This document shows, in pieces, positions 9,029-17,423 of a DNA stretch of 64,000 bases (position 1 is the first letter of the stretch; each line of letters opens with the position of its first letter). The stretch is from Chloroflexota bacterium (GTDB lineage Bacteria > Chloroflexota > Anaerolineae > Anaerolineales > UBA11579). The translations under genes and the position numbers were made by a program. The notes under the pieces were generated by a model that was not told where the DNA came from, did not search any database, and saw only the letters and a program-made list of their open reading frames with translations. The DNA lies in contig JACPVG010000030.1 in assembly GCA_016191875.1 (NCBI GenBank), positions 18,936 through 82,935 on the forward strand, given 5' to 3'.

Positions 9029-9430
9029 GTGCGCCAATCTCTTCTCACCCTCTTTTCACCGCCAGTGCGTAGCCTGCTGATGGGCGATGTGCTGGTTCTG
9101 GCCCTGGCAACCGCCATCGGTTTCGCCAGCCACAACACGCTCGGCACGGCCGGGGCGCGGCTGTTCACCACCTTCTTGCCCTGGCTGGTTGCCTGGCTGG
9201 TCTTTGCGCCGGCATTTGGCGTTCTGGATGAACCCCGCTCCGGGTGGCGGGCTCCGCTGCGCGCGGCCTGGGCGATGCTGATGGCCGCGCCGTTGGCGGC
9301 CGTCCTGCGGGCGGCCTGGCTGGGCACGGCTGTCCTGCCTTGGTTCGTGGGCATCATGGGCGGCGTGACCGCCGTAGGGATCTTCGTCTGGCGCAGCCTG
9401 TATCGCGGTTGGAGCGGGCGGTATGGATGA
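9029..9430 (+). CDS. DUF3054 membrane protein
   Basis: 133 aa with about four hydrophobic helices and the pattern typical of DUF3054 (LLMGDVLVLALATAIGFASHNT near the N-terminus, LVAWLVFAPAFGVLD, a C-terminal VPWF-like LPWFVGIMGG). The function of the family is unknown. The GTG start has no SD, but TACACT at 9017-9022 lies exactly 6 nt before it, the layout of a leaderless transcript. The last 8 nt overlap the ECF sigma gene, so it heads a three-gene unit with the sigma and anti-sigma genes. Confidence 0.75.
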   Translation: MRQSLLTLFSPPVRSLLMGDVLVLALATAIGFASHNTLGTAGARLFTTFLPWLVAWLVFAPAFGVLDEPRSGWRAPLRAAWAMLMAAPLAAVLRAAWLGTAVLPWFVGIMGGVTAVGIFVWRSLYRGWSGRYG

Positions 9431-10031
9431 GAACAAACTGATCCAGTACGCCCGCCAGGGCGACCTGGATGCCTTCAATCGACTCGTGGAGATCCATCAG
9501 GAAGCGGCTTTCAACGTTGCCTACCGCCTGACGGGGGACGCCGCCTCGGCCGAGGATGTGACCCAGGATGCCTTCATCTCCGCTTACCGCAGCCTGGCCC
9601 GCTACCGGGGCGGATCGTTCAGGGCCTGGCTGCTGCGCATCGTCACCAATGCCGGGCTGGACGAACTGCGCCGGCGCAAACGCCGCCCGACCACCGCGCT
9701 GGAACCCGAAGGGGCGGAAGGCGAAGAAGTGGAGTCGCCCGCCTGGCTGGAGGACCCCGGCGAAACGCCGGAAGAGGCCGCCCTGCGAGGCGAACTGAAC
9801 GCTGCCATCCAACGCTGCCTGGACGGGCTGGACCCCGACTTCCGGCTTGTTGTCGTGCTGGTGGATATCGAGGGATTGGATTACCAGGAAGCCGCCGCCA
9901 GCGCCCGCGCGCCGCTGGGCACGGTGAAGAGCCGCCTGGCGCGGGCGCGCCTGCGCATGCAGGATTGTCTGCGCGGCTTCGGGGAACTTCTGCCTGCCGG
10001 GTATCGTCTTGAGAACGAAGGATCACTCTGA
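9423..10031 (+). CDS. ECF-type RNA polymerase sigma factor
   Basis: 202 aa. Region 2 is clear (AFNRLVEIHQEAAFNVAYRL, then ASAEDVTQDAFISAYRSL and FRAWLLRIVTNAGLDELRRR), and region 4 is a helix-turn-helix (LDYQEAAASARAPLGTVKSR). A proline/acid-rich linker joins them. Regions 1 and 3 are absent, as expected for group 4 sigma factors. It overlaps DUF3054 by 8 nt and is followed almost immediately by its probable anti-sigma factor. The signal and regulon are unknown. Confidence 0.93.
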   Translation: MDENKLIQYARQGDLDAFNRLVEIHQEAAFNVAYRLTGDAASAEDVTQDAFISAYRSLARYRGGSFRAWLLRIVTNAGLDELRRRKRRPTTALEPEGAEGEEVESPAWLEDPGETPEEAALRGELNAAIQRCLDGLDPDFRLVVVLVDIEGLDYQEAAASARAPLGTVKSRLARARLRMQDCLRGFGELLPAGYRLENEGSL

Positions 10032-10032
10032 G

Positions 10033-10722
10033 ATGGCTGCCCCAATTTCCCCCCACGACCTGGAGACACTTTCCGCGTTCCTCGACAATCAACTCCCCGG
10101 GCGCGAACGCAACCGCATCCAGGAGCGCCTGCTGGCCGAGCCGGCCCTGAAAGCCGCGCTCGAAGACCTGCGCCGGACGCGCGCCGTGCTGCGCCGCGCC
10201 CCGCGGCTGCGCGCCCCGCGAACATTCCGGCTCACCGCCGCCATGCTCCAGCCTGGGGCGGCCCCCAATCCGTGGTTTGCCACGCTGCGGATGGCCTCGA
10301 TACTTGCTACAGTAGCGCTGGCGGTATTGGTTACCGGAGAAGTCGCCGCCTTCCGGTTGCGTTCGATTGGATTGACGTTTGGGGCTGCCTCACCGGCTTA
10401 TGAGGAACCGGCCGCGGCTGCCCAGGCGCCGGAAGCCGAAAGCCTGGGAGCTACCGACACCACCACACCCCTGGAGACCGGGCCGGCCGAAGGCGAGATG
10501 ACGCTCATGGCCGTCACTGAAACGCCGCCGGCGCTGGAGGCGGCTGCTCCTGCCGAGGGAGGAGCCGCGGCGGACGCAGCCGAGCCAGAGGAAGATCCCG
10601 TTTTTCGTACGGCCGAGAAGGCCGCAACCCCCAGCGCGCTGCGCCTGGCGCAGTTCGGCCTGGCGGGACTGGCCCTGGTGAGCGGCCTGGCGGCCTGGTT
10701 GCTGCGCCGCCGGCGCCCATAG
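10033..10722 (+). CDS. Putative membrane anti-sigma factor without a zinc motif
   Basis: 229 aa from the ATG at 10033, one base after the sigma gene's stop; GAAGGA precedes it. The N-terminal 70 residues resemble an anti-sigma domain (HDLETLSAFLDNQLPGRERNRIQERLLAEPAL), but the HxxxCxxC zinc ligands of ZAS anti-sigmas are missing. One membrane helix follows (MASILATVALAVLVTG), then an Ala/Glu/Pro-rich extracytoplasmic stretch, then a C-terminal helix ending in RRRRP. A two-helix topology with a charged tail is unusual for this family and recalls sortase-type anchors, though no LPxTG is present. Role inferred mainly from position. Confidence 0.7.
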   Translation: MAAPISPHDLETLSAFLDNQLPGRERNRIQERLLAEPALKAALEDLRRTRAVLRRAPRLRAPRTFRLTAAMLQPGAAPNPWFATLRMASILATVALAVLVTGEVAAFRLRSIGLTFGAASPAYEEPAAAAQAPEAESLGATDTTTPLETGPAEGEMTLMAVTETPPALEAAAPAEGGAAADAAEPEEDPVFRTAEKAATPSALRLAQFGLAGLALVSGLAAWLLRRRRP

Positions 10723-10761
10723 GCCCTCCTGGGCAGCCCTGGATTTCGTCAACCCGACCAG

Positions 10762-10790
10762 TTGGCAGGTCTTCCCACTATTGATATACT
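10762..10790 (+). promoter_or_regulatory. Sigma-70-type promoter for lectin-like lipoprotein gene 1
   Basis: TTGGCA at 10762-10767 and TATACT at 10785-10790 are separated by 17 nt, 55 nt before the lipoprotein ATG. Confidence 0.65.
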
Positions 10791-10845
10791 ATTAGGCGAT
10801 AGGCTTGGTGTCATACCGGTTCATATTCCTGAGGAGGAAGAAGCC

Positions 10846-11724
10846 ATGCGCTCTTCGAAAGTACGCAGCAAGTTGTTCTTAGTCCTTGGTGTTCTCGCGC
10901 TGGTGGCGCTCGCCTGCGGCACCAGCAGCGGCGGCCCCGACCTGGCGGCGACGGCCGCGGCCCTGGAAGCCACGGCGGCCGCGCTCAACAGCCAGCCCAC
11001 GCAGCCCCCGGCCCCGCCGCCTGCCAACCCGCCTGCCAGCCCGCCCACCCAGGATACGTCCGGCGGCGCCGATTCCGGCGGCGAAATCGGCGGCGACGAC
11101 GCCGGCGGGGATACCATTGATTATGGCAGCCTCGTTTCCGGGGACGTCATCTACGCCACCGATTTCGATGGCACCGGCGACGACTGGGAAGAAGGCTGGA
11201 TTTGGTTCACCATCCCTGACAACAAAGACGATTTCTTTGCGTATGTGCAAAGCGGGTTCATGATCCTGGGACTGGACGACCTTGAAACCTCGGTCTATCT
11301 GGTGCCGGACTTCGTGTATCTGCCGCGTGGCACGGATGTGTACGTGGAGGCCTCGTTTGACAATGTGGGCACTACCCGCAACAACAACCTGAGCGTTGGC
11401 TGCCGCGGCACCGCCGATGGCTGGTACGAATTCTCCATCTCCAGTTCCGGCCTGTGGTGGATCTACAAATACACGCCCAGCGGCGGTTTCCAGGTGCTGA
11501 ACAATGGCGGCCTGGCGAACTACAACAAGAATGTCTCCCTGCACACGCTGGGTGCAACCTGCATCGGCGATGAACTGACTTTCTACGTGGATGGCGAGCA
11601 ATTGCGCAACGGCACGATTAGAGACTCGGCCTTCCGCGAAGGTCAGGTGTTCCTGTCCGTGTATTCAGCGAACCTCCCGGGCGTGGAAGTAGAGATCGAT
11701 TACTTCTACACCCAGGTTCCGTAA
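10846..11724 (+). CDS. Lipoprotein with concanavalin-like lectin domain, paralogue 1
   Basis: 292 aa from the ATG at 10846, chosen for the GAGGAGGAAG SD and because it gives a proper lipoprotein signal: hydrophobic segment ending in LVALACG, with the lipobox Cys. A Pro/Ala/Thr-rich linker and a Gly/Asp-rich stretch follow. The C-terminal 190 residues form a beta-sandwich-type domain: YATDFDGTGDDWEEG, a YEFSISSSGLWWIYKY core, and FYVDGEQLRNGTIRDS. The domain is shared with the next gene and, more distantly, with 62843-63682. It is predicted to be anchored outside the membrane and to bind a glycan or other ligand; no catalytic residues are evident. Confidence 0.8.
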   Translation: MRSSKVRSKLFLVLGVLALVALACGTSSGGPDLAATAAALEATAAALNSQPTQPPAPPPANPPASPPTQDTSGGADSGGEIGGDDAGGDTIDYGSLVSGDVIYATDFDGTGDDWEEGWIWFTIPDNKDDFFAYVQSGFMILGLDDLETSVYLVPDFVYLPRGTDVYVEASFDNVGTTRNNNLSVGCRGTADGWYEFSISSSGLWWIYKYTPSGGFQVLNNGGLANYNKNVSLHTLGATCIGDELTFYVDGEQLRNGTIRDSAFREGQVFLSVYSANLPGVEVEIDYFYTQVP

Positions 11725-11779
11725 CCTGCGCTGAAGGCCCAACGCCAGGACATGACGGAAATGTAGAGAGTTCGTCAAG

Positions 11780-11820
11780 CGCCCTCTGAACGCGTCGCGT
11801 CCAGAGGGCGTTCTTGCTTT
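11780..11820 (+). terminator. Intrinsic terminator between the two lectin-like lipoprotein genes
   Basis: CGCCCTCTG at 11780-11788 pairs with CAGAGGGCG at 11802-11810, followed by TTCTTGCTTT. The T-tract is imperfect but the 9-bp GC-rich stem is exact. Confidence 0.7.
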
Positions 11821-11920
11821 GTAGGGTATACTTCCGCGAAATCTCATCAGCCTGCCTTGCCGGGCATCGCTCGGCTACGCCACAAAATCGCTCAGGTGGG
11901 CCATCAAGGAGGATATACAC

Positions 11921-12790
11921 ATGACAACTGCATTTACCAAAGGAAAGTTCATTCTGGCGTTCAGCGCCCTGGCTCTGGCAGCCCTGGCCTGCGGGACGAA
12001 CGTTCCGGCGACGCCCACGCAGGATACCGGCCTGAGCGCCACGCAGACGGCGCTGGCCGCCACGGCCGAGGCCATCGCCAACGCGCCCACCGATACGCCG
12101 GTGCCCACGGCTACCGAGGTCCCGCCCACGCCTACCATCACCCCGACCAAAGATCCCTTTGCGGGCGTGATCGACTTCACCGGGCTGGTTTCGGGCGATG
12201 TCGCCTACCGCACGGAGTTCGACAAGGGTGAATGGGAAGACGGCTGGGATTACTTCAACTTCGCCTTTGACGGCAAATCGCCGGACAGCAAGGAATTCAG
12301 CGTGGACATGGGCAACGGCGCCCTCACCCTCGGGTTGAACGACCCATGGGTGGAAGTCTACGTGTTCGACAAGAACGTGTTCGTGCCGCGCGGCGTGGAC
12401 GTGTATGTCGAGGCTTTTACGGACAACCTCGGGCCGACGCGTGACAACAACATCAGCGTGTTCTGCCGGGTCAGCGACGCGGGCTGGTACGAGTTTTCCA
12501 TATCCAGCAGCGGCTTCTGGTTCATCTGGCGCTATCTGGAAAGCGACAATTCCTATATCTTCCTGACCCAGGGCGCTTACCCCGGTTACAACAAGGACGA
12601 TACCGATCACCTGCTGGCCGGGTCGTGCGTGGGCGATACCCTGACCATCTATATCGATGGGAAGATGCCCAAGTACGGGCAGATCAAGGACTCGACCCTG
12701 CGCGAAGGCTACGTGGGTGTGGGAGCATTCGCTTTTGACATCCCGGACGTGAATGTGCTCTTCGAGTACTTCGAGGTGCGTATCCCCTGA
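11921..12790 (+). CDS. Lipoprotein with concanavalin-like lectin domain, paralogue 2
   Basis: 289 aa; AAGGAGG lies 9 nt before the ATG. The signal ends ALAALACG with the lipobox Cys, then a Thr/Pro-rich linker (VPTATEVPPTPTITPTK). The C-terminal domain parallels paralogue 1 almost block for block: YRTEFDKGEWEDGWD, VYVEAFTDNLGPTRDNNISV, WYEFSISSSGFWFIWRY, LTIYIDGKMPKYGQIKDSTL. The tandem arrangement and shared architecture point to a gene duplication. A separate upstream TATACT (11828-11833) and the intervening terminator imply independent expression. Ligand unknown. Confidence 0.8.
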   Translation: MTTAFTKGKFILAFSALALAALACGTNVPATPTQDTGLSATQTALAATAEAIANAPTDTPVPTATEVPPTPTITPTKDPFAGVIDFTGLVSGDVAYRTEFDKGEWEDGWDYFNFAFDGKSPDSKEFSVDMGNGALTLGLNDPWVEVYVFDKNVFVPRGVDVYVEAFTDNLGPTRDNNISVFCRVSDAGWYEFSISSSGFWFIWRYLESDNSYIFLTQGAYPGYNKDDTDHLLAGSCVGDTLTIYIDGKMPKYGQIKDSTLREGYVGVGAFAFDIPDVNVLFEYFEVRIP

Positions 12791-12877
12791 CCATCTGTTC
12801 AGCGGGCGCCATGAGGGGCAACGCTCCCGATTCTTGTGTCTCGGGTGGTATCCCGATGAGCCTATCTGACGAAATTG

Positions 12878-12905
12878 AACTGCCCGCCCAACAGCGGGCA
12901 GTTTT
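12878..12905. terminator. Bidirectional terminator between convergent genes
   Basis: AACTGCCCGC (12878-12887) and GCGGGCAGTT (12894-12903) form a perfect 10-bp stem with a 6-nt loop and TTTT. It separates lipoprotein paralogue 2 (+) from the PBP homologue (-). Confidence 0.9.
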
Positions 12906-12908
12906 GAT

Positions 12909-15740
12909 TCAGGGCAGAAGCGTGAACGTTACGCTTTGAGTGGTGGTGTTGCCCGCCAGGTCGGTGGCGCGCACCGTCAGGGTGTGCTCGCCAGCCGTGC
13001 CTTGCCAGGCGGCCGCGAATGGCGCGGAGGCCAGCCGGATGAGCAGGCGGCCATCCACCAGGAATTCCACGCTTGCCAGGGCGATGCCGTCATCCACCTG
13101 CGCCTGGAAGGTCAGGTTGCGCTCCCCGGGATACTGGAAGGTCTGCTCCTCGGCCGGATAGAGAATTTGCACGCTCGGGGGCAGGTTGTCCACCGTGACC
13201 TGAATGGTCGCGGTCTGCACGACGTTCTGCGAATCGATCACCAGCAACTGCACGGCATAGAGCCCGTTCAGGCCGCTGGTGTCCCACTGGACCAATTCGC
13301 CGCCGGCCACCGCTGTCGGGTGGTCGTGGCCGATCTGCAGCCATTGCAGGGGGTACAGTCCCTCGCCAATCTGCACGCGGTAGTAGGCGAAATCCGGGAC
13401 ATCCGCCTGGCCGATGATGGAAACTATGCCGCGCACGTAGGCAAACACCGGGGGGGATTGAATCGAAACCGGTCCCTGGCTGCCGGAGGTGAAAATGGCG
13501 TCGTAGTCTTCGGGCGGCAGGTCCAGGCCGGCAGCCAGCGCCCAGTCGCGCGCTTGCGGGGGCACGGCCAGGTACACCCGGCTTTCCACCAGTTCCGGCG
13601 GTGTGAACACGGTGGCCAGCCGGCCGGTCTGGCGGTTGACCAGCACGCGCTGGTAGAGGTTGTCGAGGAAGTGCGGCTCCGTTCCGGGCATGAAGAGTTC
13701 TTCGACCACGGTCGGACAGTCCGCGCCGGGCAGGAGGCCGGAGGGATCACACACCTGGATGCGACTCAGGCCGGCCGGCTCGCTGAAACTCAGGGCGGGC
13801 AGACTGGCATGCGCGGCCCGAAACACGGCATGCCAGAGGCCGGCAACCGCCAGCGGGCTGAGCGGGCCGCCAGCCTCGCCTTCCGCTGCGCCAATCCACA
13901 CTCCGACAGTGAGTTGCGGGGAATAGCCGAGAGTCCAGGTATCGAGGCCATTGGCCGTCTGGCCCAGTTTGGCGGCCGCCGGACGACCCGGCTCGAGGGG
14001 ATTTGGACGACCCAGGCTGGGTTGACGGGCCAGTACGTCGCTGAGGATGTGAGTGACAAGGTAGGCCAGCTGGGCGCTGGTGACGGCCCGCTGTCCGGGC
14101 TGCGTATAGTCAAACAGCACACGTCCGTGAGCGTCTTCCACGCGCAGCAATGCGCCAGCCACCGGGCGGCCGGTAGCATCCGCCCGGCCTGCCAGCAGGC
14201 CCTGGTTGCCGAGCATGGAATAGGCATGTGTCAGGGCCAACAGGCTCAGTTCACCCCGGTCGAGCAACTGGCGTCCCGGGTCAGCGGGGTCCAGCCCCTC
14301 CAGGCCGGATTGGGTGGCCGTGTTCCAAGTATTGGGCGGGCCTACCTGGGCCAGCACCTGCAGCGCCGGAACGACGTAATCGTTGGCCAGGGCGGTGCGC
14401 AGGCGCAGCGGCCCGTGGAAATCGCCGTCAGCGTTGCCGTAGCCCTCCAGCCCGGCCGGCAGACTGGCCGGGACATCCCAGGCCAGCGAAGCCGGGCTGA
14501 AGCCGCGCGCGAAGGCCGTCAGGTAGACAAATGGGGAGAGCGACGTGCCGGGCGTATGCGCCCAAGCGGGGTCGCCCACCAGGGCAAGAATCTGTCCGCT
14601 GGCGTTGTCGAGCACGGCGGCTTGCGCCTCCAGGCGCCCGGCGAGTGCAGGCCCGGGCGGCAGGGTGGGCAGCAGGCGCGCCAGTTCGCAATCCACGTCG
14701 GCCAGCGAGGTCGGAGAGAGGTCGTCCGACAGCCGCGCCAGCTGCACCGCCGCCCCGCAGGCCACTTCGGCCTGCAGGTTGGCATCCAGAGTGGTCAGGA
14801 CGCGCAACCCGCCGCGTTCCAGCCGCTCGGACGGGATGTCGGCGGACAGTTGTTCGAGCGCCAGGGCGACGAATTCGGGGGCCAGCGGCGCAGCGGTCTC
14901 CTGCAGGGGCTGCAACGTGAGCGGATTGGCGTTGGCCTGGATGGCCTGCTCGGCGGTGATCATCCCCTGGGCCAGCATCGCCCGCAGGACGCGCCCCTGG
15001 CGTTCGAGGGCCAGGGCGGGCGCGTCCTGGGGGTTGAGCGCCGGGGCCTGGGCGATAGCCGCCAGCATGGCATTCTCCGCCAGGTTGAGGGCGGCCAGCG
15101 GCTTGCCGAAATAGACGCGGGCGGCGGCGTCCGCTCCAAAGGCAAGGTGGCCGAAATCGGCATGGTTGAGGAACCATTCCAGAATCTGGTCGCGGCCGAA
15201 CTCGGCGGTCATTTGAGCAGCCAGCAGGCGCAGGCGCAGAGCCCTGCGCGGCCCGGGTGGCTCGGCGTAGAGCAGCAGTTCGTCCGCCAGGCGTTCGGCC
15301 AGTGTTTGGGGTTCAGGGTCCCGCCAGCTGGCGAGCGCGGCGCCGGAATGTTCATGGAAGCCGGGGTCGAGCTGGGCGACGATGGCGTTTGCCAGGTCGG
15401 GTGGGATTTCCGCCAGGGGAATATAAGCCGCGCCGAGCACGCCTGGGTGACTGTATTCCAGGAGAACGACCTCGCCTGTACGGTCGAGGATGCGGGACGG
15501 CTGGCGAAGCTGGCCTTGCGGCCCCATCAGCGCCGAAAGCAGGGCGGTCGGAGGCAGGTCCTGGGTGGCGCCGGCATACATCCATACCCCCGTCAGCACC
15601 GCCAGCGCCAGCACGGCGTTCAGGAGCGCGGCCAGGCCCACGCCGCCGCGCACCCACCAGCGGCCGGGATGTCCGGCTGCGCCACGCCGGCGGCGGGCGC
15701 GTCGCCGGATGATGGGAGTCGGGTCAGTGGGCCGGGGCAT
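12909..15740 (-). CDS. Class A penicillin-binding-protein homologue with degenerate active sites
   Basis: 943 aa from the ATG at 15740, chosen because TACAAT lies exactly 6 nt upstream (leaderless layout). Architecture: Arg-rich cytoplasmic tail, one TM (about 35-55), GT51-like domain, transpeptidase-like domain and C-terminal Ig/BiPBP_C-like domains (FQYPGERNLTFQAQVDD). The fold is recognisable (QILEWFLNHADFG, AARVYFGKPLAALNLAE), but the catalytic signatures are changed. The GT51 EDxxF motif reads LDPGF, the STITQQ block reads QTLAER, the transpeptidase SxxK reads TSLS, SxN is lost, and KTGTT reads KLGQT. It therefore looks like a folded pseudoenzyme, perhaps a scaffold in wall synthesis. 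The frame is intact over 2.8 kb, so it is not a decayed pseudogene. Confidence 0.85.
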   Translation of the reverse strand: MPRPTDPTPIIRRRARRRRGAAGHPGRWWVRGGVGLAALLNAVLALAVLTGVWMYAGATQDLPPTALLSALMGPQGQLRQPSRILDRTGEVVLLEYSHPGVLGAAYIPLAEIPPDLANAIVAQLDPGFHEHSGAALASWRDPEPQTLAERLADELLLYAEPPGPRRALRLRLLAAQMTAEFGRDQILEWFLNHADFGHLAFGADAAARVYFGKPLAALNLAENAMLAAIAQAPALNPQDAPALALERQGRVLRAMLAQGMITAEQAIQANANPLTLQPLQETAAPLAPEFVALALEQLSADIPSERLERGGLRVLTTLDANLQAEVACGAAVQLARLSDDLSPTSLADVDCELARLLPTLPPGPALAGRLEAQAAVLDNASGQILALVGDPAWAHTPGTSLSPFVYLTAFARGFSPASLAWDVPASLPAGLEGYGNADGDFHGPLRLRTALANDYVVPALQVLAQVGPPNTWNTATQSGLEGLDPADPGRQLLDRGELSLLALTHAYSMLGNQGLLAGRADATGRPVAGALLRVEDAHGRVLFDYTQPGQRAVTSAQLAYLVTHILSDVLARQPSLGRPNPLEPGRPAAAKLGQTANGLDTWTLGYSPQLTVGVWIGAAEGEAGGPLSPLAVAGLWHAVFRAAHASLPALSFSEPAGLSRIQVCDPSGLLPGADCPTVVEELFMPGTEPHFLDNLYQRVLVNRQTGRLATVFTPPELVESRVYLAVPPQARDWALAAGLDLPPEDYDAIFTSGSQGPVSIQSPPVFAYVRGIVSIIGQADVPDFAYYRVQIGEGLYPLQWLQIGHDHPTAVAGGELVQWDTSGLNGLYAVQLLVIDSQNVVQTATIQVTVDNLPPSVQILYPAEEQTFQYPGERNLTFQAQVDDGIALASVEFLVDGRLLIRLASAPFAAAWQGTAGEHTLTVRATDLAGNTTTQSVTFTLLP

Positions 15741-15834
15741 GCGGCCATTGTACGCCAATTCGGCGCGGTCAGTTTTGAGTTAAACTACCCCATTGGAGCG
15801 GCCGTGACGCGCCCCCGACAATGTTGAGGACATC

Positions 15835-16965
15835 ATGCTCGAACCCGAGAAGACCTACACCGACCTGAATACCTCCGCGCGCATCCTGCTTGGCCCGGGG
15901 CCAAGCATGGCCCACCCGCGCGTGCTGCGGGCCATGGCCACCCCACTCGTCGGGCACCTCGACCCGCAGTTCCTGCAGGTGATGACCGACGTCCAGGAAT
16001 TGCTGCGCTATGCCTTCCAGACCCATAACCACCTGACCATTCCGGTCTCCGGCACAGGCAGCGCCGGGATGGAGGCGGCGCTGTGCAACTTCCTCGAACC
16101 CGGCGACCGCGCCCTGGTGGCGGTGATGGGTTACTTTGGTGAGCGGTTGGTTGAGATGGCCGCCCGCTATGGCGCGCAGGTGGAGCGCATCGACGCGCCG
16201 TGGGGCCAGGTGTTCGATCCGCAGGAGGTCATCGACGTTCTCAAGCAGCAGCCTTACAAACTGCTGGCGCTCGTCCATGCCGAGACCAGCACCGGCGCGG
16301 CCCAGCCGGGCATCGCCGAGATCGCCGCCGCGGCTCACGCTCAGGGGACCCTGGTCGTGCTGGATACGGTCACTTCACTGGGGACGATGCCGGTCACGAT
16401 CGACGAATGGGACGTGGACGTGGCCTACAGCGGGTCGCAAAAAGGACTTTCCTGCCCGCCCGGTCTGGCCCCGCTCACGGTGAATGAACGGGCGCGGGCC
16501 GCGCTGCGCGCCCGCAAAACACCGGTGGCGAACTGGTACCTTGACCTGATGGCGGTGGAGAACTACTGGGGGGAGACTCGCACCTACCACCATACCGCGC
16601 CGATCAGCATGAACTTCGCTCTGCGGGAGGGGCTGCGCATGCTGGCGGAGGAAGGGCTGGAGGCGCGCTGGGCGCGCCACCGGCAAAATGCCGAGGCGCT
16701 GTGGACCGGCCTGGAAGACCTCGACCTGCCGCTGCTGGTCGAGCCGCCCTACCGGCTGCCGGCGCTCACCACGCCGCGCCTGGCCCCCGGCATCGAAGAC
16801 CTGCCCGTGCGCAAAACCCTGTTGAACGAGTACAACATCGAGATCGCCGGCGGCTTTGGCCCGCTGGCGGGCAAGGTCTGGCGCATTGGCCTGATGGGCC
16901 ACAGCAGCCGCAAAGAGAACGTGGTTATGCTGCTTGGCGCGCTGCGCGAGATTCTGAATCGATAG
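15835..16965 (+). CDS. Class V aminotransferase (serine/alanine-glyoxylate aminotransferase family)
   Basis: 376 aa preceded by TTGAGGA. Family blocks are complete: LLGPGPSMAHPRVL at the N-terminus, SGTGSAGMEAALCNFLEPGD (PLP phosphate binding), HAETSTGAAQP, VLDTVTSLGTMPV, and the PLP lysine in YSGSQKGLSCPPGL. Length and motifs match the AGT/SGAT group, which converts glyoxylate plus Ala or Ser to Gly and the matching oxo acid. A TAAACT hexamer upstream (15780-15785) may be its -10 box. It stands alone; glyoxylate made by purine catabolism encoded elsewhere in the window is one possible source of substrate, but that is inference. Confidence 0.9.
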   Translation: MLEPEKTYTDLNTSARILLGPGPSMAHPRVLRAMATPLVGHLDPQFLQVMTDVQELLRYAFQTHNHLTIPVSGTGSAGMEAALCNFLEPGDRALVAVMGYFGERLVEMAARYGAQVERIDAPWGQVFDPQEVIDVLKQQPYKLLALVHAETSTGAAQPGIAEIAAAAHAQGTLVVLDTVTSLGTMPVTIDEWDVDVAYSGSQKGLSCPPGLAPLTVNERARAALRARKTPVANWYLDLMAVENYWGETRTYHHTAPISMNFALREGLRMLAEEGLEARWARHRQNAEALWTGLEDLDLPLLVEPPYRLPALTTPRLAPGIEDLPVRKTLLNEYNIEIAGGFGPLAGKVWRIGLMGHSSRKENVVMLLGALREILNR

Positions 16966-17063
16966 GATTCCAGAGCAGGGGCGGCTCATGTCGCGCTCCT
17001 GATGCAACAACCTCAGGCTGCGCCCGCTTGCCCGCCGCGGCCGCCTGTGGCACAATACCCTGA

Positions 17064-17423
17064 ATGCGTTATGCGCTCTTCTTCCTCGCCATAGCCGCCG
17101 GAGTCGGCCTGGGCCTGTTCTATGGCTGGGTGGTCAGCCCGGTGCAGCTGGTGGATACCGCGCCCAGCAGCCTGCGGGCCGACTTCAAGGCCGATTACGC
17201 TCTGATGGTGGCCGAATCCTATGAGGTCCAGCCGGACCTGAACCTGGCGGCGCGACGGCTGGCGCAGTTGGGCGGCCACCCGCTGGATACCGTCCAGGCG
17301 GCGGCGGCTTTCGCTGTGCAGGTCGGTTATGACCCGCGCGACCTTGCCCTGTTGCGTGACCTGGCGGAGGCGCTCAAAGCTTACAACCCGGCTCTGGAAT
17401 CGGGCGGGACGCCCACGCCATGA
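17064..17423 (+). CDS. Small single-pass membrane protein, paralogue of the next gene
   Basis: 119 aa. An N-terminal TM (ALFFLAIAAGVGLGLFYGWV) is followed by VSPVQLVDTAPSSLRADFKADYALMVAESY and a helical tail. The downstream gene repeats this block closely (VPVELIDTSPQSLRADFQDDYRALVAAAF), so the pair arose by duplication. CACAAT lies 7 nt before the ATG and no SD is present. The stop overlaps the next ATG. Function unknown; this membrane-anchored block appears in Chloroflexota proteins, but I cannot name a family. Confidence 0.65.
   Translation: MRYALFFLAIAAGVGLGLFYGWVVSPVQLVDTAPSSLRADFKADYALMVAESYEVQPDLNLAARRLAQLGGHPLDTVQAAAAFAVQVGYDPRDLALLRDLAEALKAYNPALESGGTPTP

Noticed and set aside
12909..15740. 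Pseudogene call for the PBP homologue
   Set aside because: No frameshift or stop in 943 codons, and the fold-defining blocks are preserved; treated as a pseudoenzyme instead.
12936..15827. 963-aa plus-strand frame opposite the PBP homologue
   Set aside because: Antisense GC-skew artefact; composition is Gly/Arg/Gln-rich with no fold, while the minus strand has recognisable PBP blocks.
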